Origin: Hyphomicrobiales bacterium
GTDB lineage: Bacteria; Pseudomonadota; Alphaproteobacteria; Rhizobiales; JAJFHR01
DNA length: 64,000 nt
Direction: 5' to 3'
NCBI GenBank assembly: GCA_021775475.1
Contig: JAJFHS010000022.1
Location: 1-64,000 of the forward strand
The position numbers were made by a program, and so were the translations under genes. The notes below the pieces were generated by a model, which made no database searches, was not told the DNA's origin, and saw only the letters and a list, made by a program, of their open reading frames with translations. The stretch's first letter is position 1. Each line of letters starts with the position of its first letter. This document shows positions 1-9,416 of the stretch, piece by piece.

Positions 1-14
1 TTGGCCGTCCTGAC

Positions 15-86
15 GCCAGCCCCCTCCCCCGCCCAACCACCCTATACGGACCCCCTGGGGGTGGCTGGGGGGGGGTGGGGGCTGGC
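15..86. repeat. G/C-rich imperfect inverted repeat at the window edge
   Basis: A C-rich arm (about 15-42) pairs with a G-rich arm (about 57-86) with only a few mismatches; the loop is about 14 bases. It lies just past the stop codon of rnhB, so it may act as that operon's 3' end. The G-rich strand has several runs of four or more G and might also form a quadruplex. No coding potential was recognised in bases 1-108. Confidence 0.6.
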
Positions 87-108
87 TACAGCACGTCCAA
101 GTGAAAGA

Positions 109-744
109 TCAAGAGCGCCCTTGAAGCAGCGCCTTGATCGGTTTGAAAGATCTGCGGTGGTGTTTGCTAACACCATGGCTTGCCAGTCCAGCGCGGTGCG
201 CTTTCGTGCCATAGCCCTTGTTGCGCTCCCAACCATAATGCGGAAATTGCAACGCCAGATTTTCCATGATGCGATCGCGAGTGACTTTGGCGATGATTGA
301 GGCTGCGGCAATTGACAAAGAACGTTGGTCACCCTTTATCAGGGTGCGCATTTCGCAGGCGAGCGCTGGTTTGCCGGTACCGTCAATCAACGCTACTGTA
401 GGGGTGATTTTGAGATTTGCCACGGCTTTGCGCATTGCCAGAAATGTTGCCTGGAGAATGTTAAGCCTGTCAATGTCGCTGACACCAACAATGCCAATAC
501 CAACGTGGGAGGATTGCTTTATTAGGTCGAAGAGTTCATTGCGCCGTGCGGGGGTGAGCTTTTTTGAATCATTGATACCGTCTGGAATATTATCGCCATC
601 CAGTATTACCGCAGCAGCCACAACCGGCCCCGACCATGGACCGCGACCAGCCTCATCAATTCCACACACCGGGCTTAAGCCTTGCTGATAGAGGTCCGCT
701 TCAATCTGAAATGTCGGCACTGGTTTTTTGTTTACCACCATCAT
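109..744 (-). CDS. rnhB: Ribonuclease HII
   Basis: Endonuclease that cuts the RNA strand of RNA-DNA hybrids and starts removal of misincorporated ribonucleotides. The 211-residue product has the usual length. The GIDEAGRGP motif (residues 28-36) supplies the first acidic metal ligands. The NDSKKL block, a later IDG acidic site and the IAAASIIAKVTRDR block are also typical of type II enzymes. I place the start at the ATG that overlaps the mutY stop (ATGA), rather than at a longer frame opening at 831 that would run 90 bases into mutY. The overlap implies translational coupling with the upstream repair gene mutY. Confidence 0.95.
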   Translation of the reverse strand: MMVVNKKPVPTFQIEADLYQQGLSPVCGIDEAGRGPWSGPVVAAAVILDGDNIPDGINDSKKLTPARRNELFDLIKQSSHVGIGIVGVSDIDRLNILQATFLAMRKAVANLKITPTVALIDGTGKPALACEMRTLIKGDQRSLSIAAASIIAKVTRDRIMENLALQFPHYGWERNKGYGTKAHRAGLASHGVSKHHRRSFKPIKALLQGRS

Positions 745-1838
745 GATTTTCTCAATGTTGCATTGACGATTTTTTGCATCAGTGTGGGCAAGGCTTGGCT
801 GTCGAGATCTTTGATATCCACCCACGAACAACGTTCCTCATCGGCGACCTCTGTCAATTTTGTGTCCATGCCTGCCCGGGCCTGCCAAATCGTCATTTCC
901 AGATGAAAATGGGTGAACGTATGTTTTACGATGCCACTGCCATGCTTTTGCCACCGGGCCTTGATTGGCGCATGGTCGGCAGGCTGGATTTTGGACGCGG
1001 ACATTTGTGTTGCCTCAATCCACGGTGAGGAGGGTATTTCCATCATCGCTCCCAACAGGCCACTGGGGAGGCGTTTTCGCAACAGGATTTTACCGTCTTC
1101 GCGCTGGAGCCAGAAGGCTGTGCCGTGACGGCGTGGTTTAGGTGGTTTTTTCAATTTTTGCGGCAATTGTTCCTGAATTCCGCGCACCCTGGCACAACAG
1201 GAAGATTGCCACGGACACAGGGGGCATTGTGGATTTCTGGGCTTACACACAGTTGCCCCCAAATCCATAATGGCCTGGGCGTAATCACCGGGCCGTACAT
1301 GCGGTGTCAGACTTTTTGTCAGTTCTTTCAACAATGGTTTTGAGTGCGGCAACGGTTTTTCAATGGCGAAAATACGGGCGATAACGCGTTCCACATTGCC
1401 ATCCACCACTGTGGCGCGCGTATCAAAGGCAATCGCCATAATGGCCGCCGCTGTATAGGGGCCGATGCCGGGGAGTTGCAAAAGCTGCTTTTGGGATTGC
1501 GGAAAAATGCCACCGAATTCTCCCATGATAATGCCAGCACATTTATGCAGATTACGCGCCCGGGCATAATAGCCCAGCCCGGCCCACATTTTCAGCACGT
1601 CATCAAGGCAGCTTTCGGCAAAATCCTTGAGGGTCGGCCAACGCGTGATAAACTTTTCAAAATAGGGACCAACCGTGACCACGGTGGTTTGCTGCAACAT
1701 GATTTCGCTCAACCAGATATGATAGGGGTCTGGTGTCTGGCCCGCCTCACTGCGCCACGGCATCTGGCGGCGATGATTATCATACCACGTCAGCAGCTGT
1801 TCGGATTTAGGGGGGGCAGGTGTTGTTTTGATGATCAT
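741..1838 (-). CDS. mutY: A/G-specific adenine glycosylase MutY
   Basis: Removes adenine mispaired with 8-oxoguanine in the GO repair pathway. The 365-residue protein has the catalytic Glu in LSEIMLQQT (about residue 45), a helix-hairpin-helix LPGIGPYTAAAI (about 120-131) followed by the VVDGNVERV aspartate, and a [4Fe-4S] cluster motif C-x6-C-x2-C-x5-C. The C-terminal third resembles the NUDIX-like domain that reads the 8-oxoG strand. It is the first gene of a two-gene repair operon with rnhB and is divergent from the DUF721 gene at 1938. Confidence 0.97.
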   Translation of the reverse strand: MIIKTTPAPPKSEQLLTWYDNHRRQMPWRSEAGQTPDPYHIWLSEIMLQQTTVVTVGPYFEKFITRWPTLKDFAESCLDDVLKMWAGLGYYARARNLHKCAGIIMGEFGGIFPQSQKQLLQLPGIGPYTAAAIMAIAFDTRATVVDGNVERVIARIFAIEKPLPHSKPLLKELTKSLTPHVRPGDYAQAIMDLGATVCKPRNPQCPLCPWQSSCCARVRGIQEQLPQKLKKPPKPRRHGTAFWLQREDGKILLRKRLPSGLLGAMMEIPSSPWIEATQMSASKIQPADHAPIKARWQKHGSGIVKHTFTHFHLEMTIWQARAGMDTKLTEVADEERCSWVDIKDLDSQALPTLMQKIVNATLRKS

Positions 1839-1937
1839 GTCTCAGTGTAGTCGTCTTGGGGCAGTGCGACAATTTGCTTTTGCACAGGGGTATCGAAAAA
1901 AACCACACCTGGAGCTAATTGAGCGATAGAATTGACC

Positions 1938-2462
1938 ATGGCATCGACCCGTAAAAAATCACAGATTTTGCAACCCTTGCGCCAAAGCACCTGGCCGGTA
2001 ATGCGCAAATCTTTCGCCAAATATGGCTTCAGTGCCTCTGATATCCTGCTCAACTGGCGCGCAATTGTCGGCGATGAGCTGGCTCAACGTGCGGTTCCCC
2101 ACCGGATTTCGTGGCCGGGGAAATCTTCTTCATTGCCACCTCTTAACGGAGGGGCGCGCGAAAAAAAAGGTGGCACACTGATTGTTCAGGCCGAAGATGG
2201 GCCTTCTGCTGTTGAAATACAGTACCTGGAATTGGAAATTGTTGAACGAATCAATGTTTTCTATGGATATTCAGCTATTATCAGGCTCAAGGTTATCCAG
2301 GGAACACCGGGATTGTCCCGTCCGTTACGCCCGAAAAAGAGAAAAAAACTTTCCGATGAACAAAATCGCCATCTCGACAACCTTGGCCAGACCATACACA
2401 GCGATCCTCTCGCCAAGGCGCTTCATCGCCTGGGCCAACAGATTTATAGCAAGCCCAAATAG
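1938..2462 (+). CDS. DUF721 (DciA-like) protein
   Basis: A 174-residue protein of the DUF721 family, recognised from the N-terminal half (RKSFAKYGFSASDILLNWRAIVG) and the later LIVQAEDGPSAVEIQYLE segment. Some family members (DciA) help load the replicative helicase DnaB, but that role is only inferred here. The ATG at 1938 is preferred to a TTG two codons upstream. Between the two conserved blocks lies a short Gly/Ser/Lys-rich insert (about residues 63-81); the DNA there forms an imperfect inverted repeat. Its position between mutY and a DsbA-like gene upstream of smc is common in Hyphomicrobiales. Confidence 0.8.
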   Translation: MASTRKKSQILQPLRQSTWPVMRKSFAKYGFSASDILLNWRAIVGDELAQRAVPHRISWPGKSSSLPPLNGGAREKKGGTLIVQAEDGPSAVEIQYLELEIVERINVFYGYSAIIRLKVIQGTPGLSRPLRPKKRKKLSDEQNRHLDNLGQTIHSDPLAKALHRLGQQIYSKPK

Positions 2463-2564
2463 GCCATCTTCTTTTTTAAGACTTTTTTTCACAGTATTGT
2501 TCATGGACATTGTTGAGAATTACTGTCAGAAACCAACGAATTTTGCATACAAAGGGAAGCTAAT

Positions 2565-3263
2565 ATGACCATCAACCGTCGCAAATTTATTTCAAAAACG
2601 GCTACATTGGCCGCAAGCGTTCCGATGTTTTCGGCGCTGGCACCGACCTTGAGCTGGGCCGGCCATCCTCCAGCCCCGGGAGGGGCTACGCCTGGCAACG
2701 AACAACAGGCTGCGGTTTCAATTGAAGATTTGATGAAGCCGGGACCGCTTGGTGAAATGAGCCTAGGGTCTGAAGATGCACCAGTGACAATTGTTGAATA
2801 TGCCTCACTGACATGCCCGCATTGTGCCAGGTTTCACAACACTGTTTATCCGCAGTTGAAAGAAAAATATATCGACACCGGTAAAGTCCGCCTGATCATG
2901 CGCGAATTTCCCCTTGATCGCCTCGCCCTAGCCGCCGCCATGTTGGCGCGCTGTGCCGATAAAAAGCAGTTTTTCGGCCTGACAACGGTTTTTTACAAGC
3001 AGCAAACCGTATGGGCGCGGTCTAAAGATCCGGCGACAGAGTTGTTCAAGATTGCCAAGCTCGCCGGTTTTACGGAAGAGAAATTTAACACTTGCCTGCA
3101 AGACAAGAAAATTGCCCAGGGCATTGTTGACATTAAAAACAACGGGCTCAATAATTTTCAGGTTCAATCTACCCCCACTTTCTTTATCAATGGTGTTAAA
3201 TTGAACGGCGCTTTGGGTTTTGAAGATTTCGAAAAACTGGTTTTGCAGCATTTGAACAGCTAG
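2565..3263 (+). CDS. DsbA-family thiol:disulfide oxidoreductase, exported
   Basis: A 232-residue periplasmic thioredoxin-fold protein. The N-terminus carries twin arginines (NRRKFI, residues 4-9) before a hydrophobic stretch ending near residue 32, which suggests Tat export, although the consensus is not perfect. The active site CPHC is at residues 84-87 and a cis-proline segment (QSTPTFFING) lies near residue 205, both hallmarks of DsbA-type proteins. The residues before the CPHC motif (GSEDAPVTIVEYASLTC) match the Com1/DsbG-like subgroup common in alphaproteobacteria. It probably forms or shuffles disulfides in exported proteins. smc follows 35 bases downstream. Confidence 0.88.
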   Translation: MTINRRKFISKTATLAASVPMFSALAPTLSWAGHPPAPGGATPGNEQQAAVSIEDLMKPGPLGEMSLGSEDAPVTIVEYASLTCPHCARFHNTVYPQLKEKYIDTGKVRLIMREFPLDRLALAAAMLARCADKKQFFGLTTVFYKQQTVWARSKDPATELFKIAKLAGFTEEKFNTCLQDKKIAQGIVDIKNNGLNNFQVQSTPTFFINGVKLNGALGFEDFEKLVLQHLNS

Positions 3264-3298
3264 CTTCATCGGCTGGCTCAACTTAAAAGGAAACGGGA

Positions 3299-6200
3299 TT
3301 GCAGTTTAATCGCCTTCGCCTCACGGGCTTCAAGTCCTTTGTTGAGCCGACTGACCTTCTGATTGAGCCGGGCCTGACCGGGGTGGTTGGGCCTAACGGC
3401 TGTGGCAAATCCAACCTGCTGGAAGCCATTCGCTGGGTCATGGGTGAAAGCTCGTATAAAAACATGCGCGGCACCGCCATGGAGGACGTGATTTTCTCCG
3501 GCAATTCCAAACGCCCCGCCCGCAATATGGCCGAAGTTGCTCTTTATCTCGACAACAAGGACAGAACTGCCCCCGCTGCCTTTAATGACAGTGATACGCT
3601 CGAGGTGGTACGTAAGATCGAGCGCGAAACTGGCTCGGCCTACAGGATTAACGGCAAGGATGCGCGCGCGCGCGATGTGCAGCTTTTGTTTGCCGATGCC
3701 TCCTCAGGTGCGCGTTCACCTGCTCTGGTGCGACAGGGCCAGATATCCGAAATCATCGCCGCCAAACCCAAAGGCCGACGTAAAATACTCGAAGAAGCTG
3801 CCGGGATAACCGGGCTTTATACCCGTAGGCATGAAGCCGAACTGCGCCTCAAGGGTGCGGAAACCAACTTGACCCGACTTGATGACGTCATGGGCCAGCT
3901 GGAAATACAACTGGTCGGCCTCAAGCGTCAGGCCCGACAGGCCAGCCGCTACCGCAATATCTCGTCAGATATACGCAAAGCCGAAGCCATTCAACTATAT
4001 CTCAAACTCAGTGAGGCCGAAAAAGCGGTAAATCACGAAAGATCTGTGCTTGATGAGATCATGCGCGAGATTGGCACCCTGACTAAAGAAACCGCCCATG
4101 CAACGCGTCTTAATGAAGAGGCTGTGGCCAAAATAACCCCTCTGCGTCAGGCCGAAACCGTTGCCGCGGCTGTTTTGCATCGCTGTAACGTGGAGCAGGA
4201 AACTCTTGATGCTGAAGAAGCCCGCGCCGACCAGCGCCGGGCTGAATTGAAAGCAACCCTGGAGCAGGTTTCCGCTGATGTTGCGCGTGAGCAGGAAATT
4301 GTCGCTGATGCTGATGGGTTTTTAGAACGACTGGAAGACGAAAGATCAACCTTGCAGCGCGCCGAAAATTCAGAAGCTGAAAGTCTGCAAACGGCAACAT
4401 CCGAAGTCGAACAGTCTCAAGCGGCACTGAATGCCATTGAGGCAGAATTTGAGCAACTGGCCACCACCATAGCATCGTTAAAAGCTGCGCGTTCAAATCT
4501 TGAAAAAAGCCTGAGTGAACTTGATCAGCGCCACATGGCTCTCGTCAATAACAGCCAAAAAATTATTGGCGAACGCGACCGGCTCGGGCAGGACAAAGCC
4601 GCAATTGTGGGCGCTGCCGAAGCAAAATCAAAAGTGAGCGAGCTTGAGATAAAAGCTCAAGAGGCTGAAGCCGGGATGGCAAAAGCGGAAGCTGAAAATT
4701 CAACTGCCCAGGAGGCCATCGGTCCCTTGCAGGTCAGGTTTAATGAAACCACCCGTAGTGCGGACAAGCTGCAAACAGAAGTAACCACTTTACGCAAAAT
4801 TCTCAGCGTCGCTGAAGGCGATTTATGGCCACCTCTGGTCGATGCGGTTCAGGTGAAACCCGGTTATGAGCGCGCGTTAGGTGCAGCCCTCGGCGATGAT
4901 CTTGATATGCCCGCTGATACTGCAGCACCTGTCTATTGGGATCAATTATCACCTCTGGATACCGCTGATGTATTGCCTGCTGAGGCACAACCTTTGAGTG
5001 ATTTTGTCACTGCACCCGCAGCTCTTGGTCGCCGCCTTGGCCATATTGGCGTGGTCGGGCAGGAGCAGGGTAAAACCTTGCAAAAGATGCTTAAAGCCGG
5101 TGTTCGCCTGGTATCAAAACAGGGTGATTTATGGCGCTGGGATGGTTTTACCGCGGCTGCGGACGCACCAACTGCTGCCGCCATGCGGCTGGCTGAACGC
5201 AACCGTCTTGATGAACTTGAAGGTGAGGCCGCAACATCGGCAAACGAGGCTGAGGCGGCCAGAAGGGCCCTTGATAGTGCACGTGAAACCGCTGGAAAAA
5301 CCGCTGCATTAGAGCAGGAAAACCGCGCGTTGTGGCGCACTCTGCAACAACAGCTTGGCCAGGCAAAAGAACACGCAAGCGTGTTTGAGCGCCAACAGGG
5401 TGAAAATACAGCCAGAGCGCTCGCCCTGGTAGAAAACCTTGAGCGTTTGGAAGGCGAAATTTCCAATCTCGACCAACAACGTGTGGCAGTACGCGAAGAG
5501 CTGTCGCAAACGCCCGAAGCAAAAGAGCAGGAAAAAGAGGTTGAGTTGCGTCGTGCCGATGTCCACGAAAAGCGCAGCCGTGCCTCTGAATGCCGCGCGC
5601 TTCGAGATGGACTGGCGCGCGAAGCTGATGGCCGCCGCCGCCGCTTGGACGCTATGAACGCCGAAAGCAAGGCGTGGATTGAACGAAAGGCCAAAGCCGA
5701 AGATCAGGTAAAGGTTTTGGCAAGCCGCGCTGATGAAGCCAGAAAAGCTCTGGAAGATACATCAGCCCTGCCTCAGTCAATCAGGGACAGGCGTGAGAAG
5801 CTCATTCAAGCGATTTCAAAAGCTGAAGCCGAGCGTAATCAGGCTGCCGACAGGCTGGCAATTGGTGAAAAAGCCTGCCTTGATGCCGCCAACCTGCTGC
5901 GCAACGCTGAAACCGCTTTGAGCGAAGTGCGCGAAAACCGGGCCAGAAACGAAGAACGCCTGCAAAATGCCCGCCAGCGTCAGCAAGATGCCATTGAACG
6001 CATTGAAGAGGTTTTAAAATGCACCCCGGAAACGCTGTTGAGTGAAACCGGTGTCAGCGATCTTGCAAAAATGCCGGACCTTGAGACAATCGAACGCAAA
6101 CTTGAGCGTATTCGTGCAGAACGCGAAAGACTGGGCGGGGTAAACCTTCGCGCCGATGAAGAGGCCGTTGAGTTACAGGAACAACTCGACACTATGAATT

Positions 6201-6757
6201 CCGAACGTAGTGATCTTGAAAAAGCCATTGCCCGCCTGCGTCAGGGAATTTCGAGCCTCAACAGCGAGGGGCGCGAAAGGCTGCTGGTAGCCTTTAAAAC
6301 AGTCAACGAACATTTCGAGCGGCTGTTTACCAGCCTGTTTAACGGTGGCAAGGCATCGTTGCAACTGACCGAAAGTGACGATCCGCTCGAGGCCGGTCTG
6401 GAAATCATGGCCCGCCCGCCGGGGAAAAGATTGCAAACGCTCTCCCTTCTGTCCGGCGGTGAACAGGCATTAACGGCCATGGCTCTGATTTTTGCGGTGT
6501 TTTTAACCAATCCTTCGCCCATCTGCGTACTCGATGAAGTTGACGCCCCGCTCGATGATGCCAATGTGGAACGGTTTTGCAATATGCTGCAGGAAATGTG
6601 CGGCGAAACTAATACCCGTTTTCTCGTCATTACCCATCATGCCCTGACAATGTCACGGGTGGACCGCCTGTTTGGTGTTACCATGGGCGAACGCGGCGTC
6701 AGTCAACTGGTGTCCGTTGATCTCGAAACCGCAGAGAGTTTCCGCGAAGCTGTTTAG
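3299..6757 (+). CDS. smc: Chromosome partition/condensation protein SMC
   Basis: ATPase that compacts and organises the chromosome together with ScpA/ScpB, which are not in this window. The 1152-residue protein has the expected plan: Walker A GPNGCGKS at residues 31-38, a long coiled coil, a hinge around 500-640, a second coiled coil, the signature LSGGEQ near 1050 and Walker B CVLDEVDAPL near 1076. The start is TTG at 3299, with AAAAGGA eight bases upstream. The protein would begin MQFNRLRLTGFKSF, as expected for SMC. The hinge is short and lacks the classic long form, as in related alphaproteobacteria. Confidence 0.97.
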   Translation: MQFNRLRLTGFKSFVEPTDLLIEPGLTGVVGPNGCGKSNLLEAIRWVMGESSYKNMRGTAMEDVIFSGNSKRPARNMAEVALYLDNKDRTAPAAFNDSDTLEVVRKIERETGSAYRINGKDARARDVQLLFADASSGARSPALVRQGQISEIIAAKPKGRRKILEEAAGITGLYTRRHEAELRLKGAETNLTRLDDVMGQLEIQLVGLKRQARQASRYRNISSDIRKAEAIQLYLKLSEAEKAVNHERSVLDEIMREIGTLTKETAHATRLNEEAVAKITPLRQAETVAAAVLHRCNVEQETLDAEEARADQRRAELKATLEQVSADVAREQEIVADADGFLERLEDERSTLQRAENSEAESLQTATSEVEQSQAALNAIEAEFEQLATTIASLKAARSNLEKSLSELDQRHMALVNNSQKIIGERDRLGQDKAAIVGAAEAKSKVSELEIKAQEAEAGMAKAEAENSTAQEAIGPLQVRFNETTRSADKLQTEVTTLRKILSVAEGDLWPPLVDAVQVKPGYERALGAALGDDLDMPADTAAPVYWDQLSPLDTADVLPAEAQPLSDFVTAPAALGRRLGHIGVVGQEQGKTLQKMLKAGVRLVSKQGDLWRWDGFTAAADAPTAAAMRLAERNRLDELEGEAATSANEAEAARRALDSARETAGKTAALEQENRALWRTLQQQLGQAKEHASVFERQQGENTARALALVENLERLEGEISNLDQQRVAVREELSQTPEAKEQEKEVELRRADVHEKRSRASECRALRDGLAREADGRRRRLDAMNAESKAWIERKAKAEDQVKVLASRADEARKALEDTSALPQSIRDRREKLIQAISKAEAERNQAADRLAIGEKACLDAANLLRNAETALSEVRENRARNEERLQNARQRQQDAIERIEEVLKCTPETLLSETGVSDLAKMPDLETIERKLERIRAERERLGGVNLRADEEAVELQEQLDTMNSERSDLEKAIARLRQGISSLNSEGRERLLVAFKTVNEHFERLFTSLFNGGKASLQLTESDDPLEAGLEIMARPPGKRLQTLSLLSGGEQALTAMALIFAVFLTNPSPICVLDEVDAPLDDANVERFCNMLQEMCGETNTRFLVITHHALTMSRVDRLFGVTMGERGVSQLVSVDLETAESFREAV

Positions 6758-6893
6758 CCGCGAAGCACCCCCTTTGTACGCGGCGCACCAGATTTATTTT
6801 ATCTTCCGATCATAAGTTTTTAACCCTGCAGTGCTATTTTTTTAGCCTTATTGGGCAAAAAAAGACTTTTCTATCTAAATCGGGGGATTTAAC

Positions 6894-9266
6894 ATTAACA
6901 ATACATTATCAGGGGATGCTCGGGCAGACCGTAAAAATTTTTCAACCGGGGAACTTGCCTGCCATCTTGAGGCATTGGATTCGCACGCGATTACCGCCAC
7001 CACGGACATCACCGGCACGATCATATATGCAAATGCCAAATTTTCTGAAATCTCAGGCTACAGCAACGAAGAACTGGTCGGTCAGAATCACAGAGTTCTG
7101 AATTCCGGATATCATCCAAAATCGTTCTTCAGCGAGATGTTTAAAACGATTTCCAATGGAAAAACCTGGAAAGGTGAGATTAAAAACCGCGCCAAAGACG
7201 GCTCCTTTTACTGGGTTGATACCACGATTTCACCACTTAAGGACACTAACGGGAAAATATACAGATACATTTCCATTCGCACGGTCTGCACCGAGCGCAA
7301 ACAAGCCGAGGAGAAATTAAAGCGGCATTTGAATATCCTTGATACCACCTTCACCAACTTTCCCGGCGGCATCTGCGTATTTACAAAAAAACTCAAACTT
7401 CAATCAGCCAACCCGGCATTCTACAGATTGTTGGAAATTCCCGAAGACAGATTTCCGATTGGATCAAACTATAAAGATGTCATCCGATACCTCGCCGAAC
7501 GCGGTGATTACGGCGCAGGCGATATAGATGAGCTGGTGGACAACAGGGTCGAGCTGGCACGGGTATTTGAAGGCAACTCCTTCAGAAAAATCATGCGCAA
7601 TGGCAGAGCTCTTGAAATCAGGAGCAACTCGATCCCTGAAGGCGGTTTCATTGCAACCCATATGGATGTAACTGAAATCGATGGCATGATTGCTAAAATT
7701 TCTCTACAAAATCTGCGCTTTAATGCAGCCCTTGATAATATATCCCATGGACTGAGCATGTTCGATGGCGAGAAGCGGCTTATTGTGACCAATAAAAACT
7801 ATGTCGAGATGTACGGGTTGTCAGATGATCTGACGCAAACCGGGACGACATTAAGCCAGATTCTGGAGCATCGCGTTGCTAGTGATCTCTTCTCCGGGGG
7901 CGATCCCGAGGCCTATATAAAGGAACGCAATGAGTGGATTTCCAGCGGCGTGCGTTCGAGCAGAATTCAGCCGCTCAGCGATGGACGGAAAATTTCGATT
8001 TCGCATATGCCAATGTCCGGCGGCGGCTGGTTGGCAGTGCATGAAGACGTTACCGAGCGAAAAAAAGCTGAAGCGGCAAACCTGCGCCTTGCAAAAATCG
8101 TCGAGCATTCCATCAACGAAGTATTCGTATTTGATTCCAATACCTTTAAATTTCTGCAAGTCAATGATAGCGCGCGTAAAAATCTTGGTTACACCAACGA
8201 CGAAATGCTCAATCTAACGCCGGTTGATCTTAAACCTGAATTTTCAGTTCAACAGTTTGAAGAATTTCTCAAGCCTTTGAGACAGGGCGATAAGGATCAT
8301 ATCCGCTTTCAGACCGTCCACCGCCGCAAAGACGGATCATTCTATGATGTCGATATTATTTTGCAGGAAATTCATTCAGAAACCCCGCCTGTTTTTGCCG
8401 CGATCATTGAAGATATTACCGAACGTAAAAAGGCGAAAGATATTCTGACCGCCCACCGTGACCGGCTGCAGGATATGGTTCATATTGCGACGCAGGAATT
8501 AAAAATCAAAGCTGAAGAACTGACGAAAGCGCTATCCAGGGAAAAGGAGTTGAACGAACTTCAAAGAAAGCTTGTGTCAATGGCGAGCCATGAATTTCGC
8601 ACACCATTAACAATAATCGACGGTGCCGCACAGTTGTTGATACGCCGCGCCGACAAAGTAACAGCCGAAGAAGCAGTCAAGCGTTCCGAGCGCATCCGTG
8701 CAGCCGTGCGACGAATGACACAATTGATGGAAAGCACATTGTCAGCCGCACGCATGCAGGAAGGAAAAATCGGAGTCAAGATCAGAAGGTGCGATGTTGC
8801 AGAAGTGGTTGAAAGCGCTTGCAGACGACAGCAGGAAATCAGTCCGAATCACATGATTTCCTGGGACCTGAAAGACCTCCCCTATATCATCCAGGCTGAC
8901 GCCGGTGCTTTAGACCAGATATTTACCAATTTGCTTTCGAATGCAGTGAAATATGCGCCCGATACCTCAAAAATTGACGTTGTCGGATGTCGACGTGATG
9001 AGGATGTAATTATCTGTGTACGGGACCAGGGCATCGGCATTGACAAAAACGATCTGAACAGGATCGGCGAACGTTTTTTCCGGGCAAAAACTTCCACAGG
9101 AACGGCGGGAACCGGTATTGGCCTTAATTTAGTGAAGATCCTGCTGGAATTGCATAATGGTTCTGTCACGATAGACAGCGAGAAAGGCCGTGGCAGTACG
9201 TTTTCGGTACGTCTGCCAATTTCAGGACCGGAAAAACTGCCGATATTGGATGCAAATGTAGCATAG
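6894..9266 (+). CDS. Soluble multi-PAS sensor histidine kinase
   Basis: A cytoplasmic orphan kinase of about 790 residues with no membrane segment. Four PAS or PAS-like modules (about 20-135, 140-255, 260-375, 385-500) each end near a D-(V/I)-TE-(R/I) boundary. They are followed by a coiled-coil linker, a dimerisation domain with His566 in MASHEFRTPL, and an ATPase domain with N-box (NLLSNAVKYAP), DQGIGID, ERFFRA and GTGIGLNLV motifs. No response regulator is adjacent. The only standard start in frame is TTG 6975, which would cut off the first PAS helix. The frame stays open and protein-like back to 6879, where GGGGGA (6882-6887) stands six bases before ATT 6894, so I propose ATT as the start. 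The start assignment is uncertain; the kinase call is firm. Confidence 0.85.
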   Translation: MNNTLSGDARADRKNFSTGELACHLEALDSHAITATTDITGTIIYANAKFSEISGYSNEELVGQNHRVLNSGYHPKSFFSEMFKTISNGKTWKGEIKNRAKDGSFYWVDTTISPLKDTNGKIYRYISIRTVCTERKQAEEKLKRHLNILDTTFTNFPGGICVFTKKLKLQSANPAFYRLLEIPEDRFPIGSNYKDVIRYLAERGDYGAGDIDELVDNRVELARVFEGNSFRKIMRNGRALEIRSNSIPEGGFIATHMDVTEIDGMIAKISLQNLRFNAALDNISHGLSMFDGEKRLIVTNKNYVEMYGLSDDLTQTGTTLSQILEHRVASDLFSGGDPEAYIKERNEWISSGVRSSRIQPLSDGRKISISHMPMSGGGWLAVHEDVTERKKAEAANLRLAKIVEHSINEVFVFDSNTFKFLQVNDSARKNLGYTNDEMLNLTPVDLKPEFSVQQFEEFLKPLRQGDKDHIRFQTVHRRKDGSFYDVDIILQEIHSETPPVFAAIIEDITERKKAKDILTAHRDRLQDMVHIATQELKIKAEELTKALSREKELNELQRKLVSMASHEFRTPLTIIDGAAQLLIRRADKVTAEEAVKRSERIRAAVRRMTQLMESTLSAARMQEGKIGVKIRRCDVAEVVESACRRQQEISPNHMISWDLKDLPYIIQADAGALDQIFTNLLSNAVKYAPDTSKIDVVGCRRDEDVIICVRDQGIGIDKNDLNRIGERFFRAKTSTGTAGTGIGLNLVKILLELHNGSVTIDSEKGRGSTFSVRLPISGPEKLPILDANVA

Positions 9267-9326
9267 CGCACTTCTCGACCATATTAAATCTCGTTTTTTC
9301 AACAACTTAACCGTGATTTACAATGC

Positions 9327-9355
9327 TTGACAGCCGCGGTTCGGCAACCTATTGT
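9327..9355 (+). promoter_or_regulatory. Probable sigma-70-type promoter of the F0 ATP synthase operon
   Basis: TTGACA at 9327-9332, a 17-base spacer and TATTGT at 9350-9355. The match to the housekeeping promoter consensus is close, and it lies about 60 bases before the atpI start. No other strong start signal is seen in the gap after the histidine kinase gene. Confidence 0.6.
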
Positions 9356-9416
9356 GCGCGCGTCTTGCAACATAGGGTTTTTACCCGATGTCTTGGTTCG
9401 TGTTTGGGGATGTAAA

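Noticed and set aside
1835-2053. 72-residue minus-strand frame between mutY and DUF721
   Set aside because: It overlaps the DUF721 start on the other strand and looks like its antisense.
4942-5694. 250-residue minus-strand open frame inside smc
   Set aside because: Ser/Arg/Ala-rich composition is that of an antisense shadow of a coiled-coil gene; no motif or ribosome site.
6916-7101. ATG-started 61-residue frame at the start of the histidine kinase gene
   Set aside because: It is in another frame, has no PAS sequence, and its AGGGG lies directly against the ATG.
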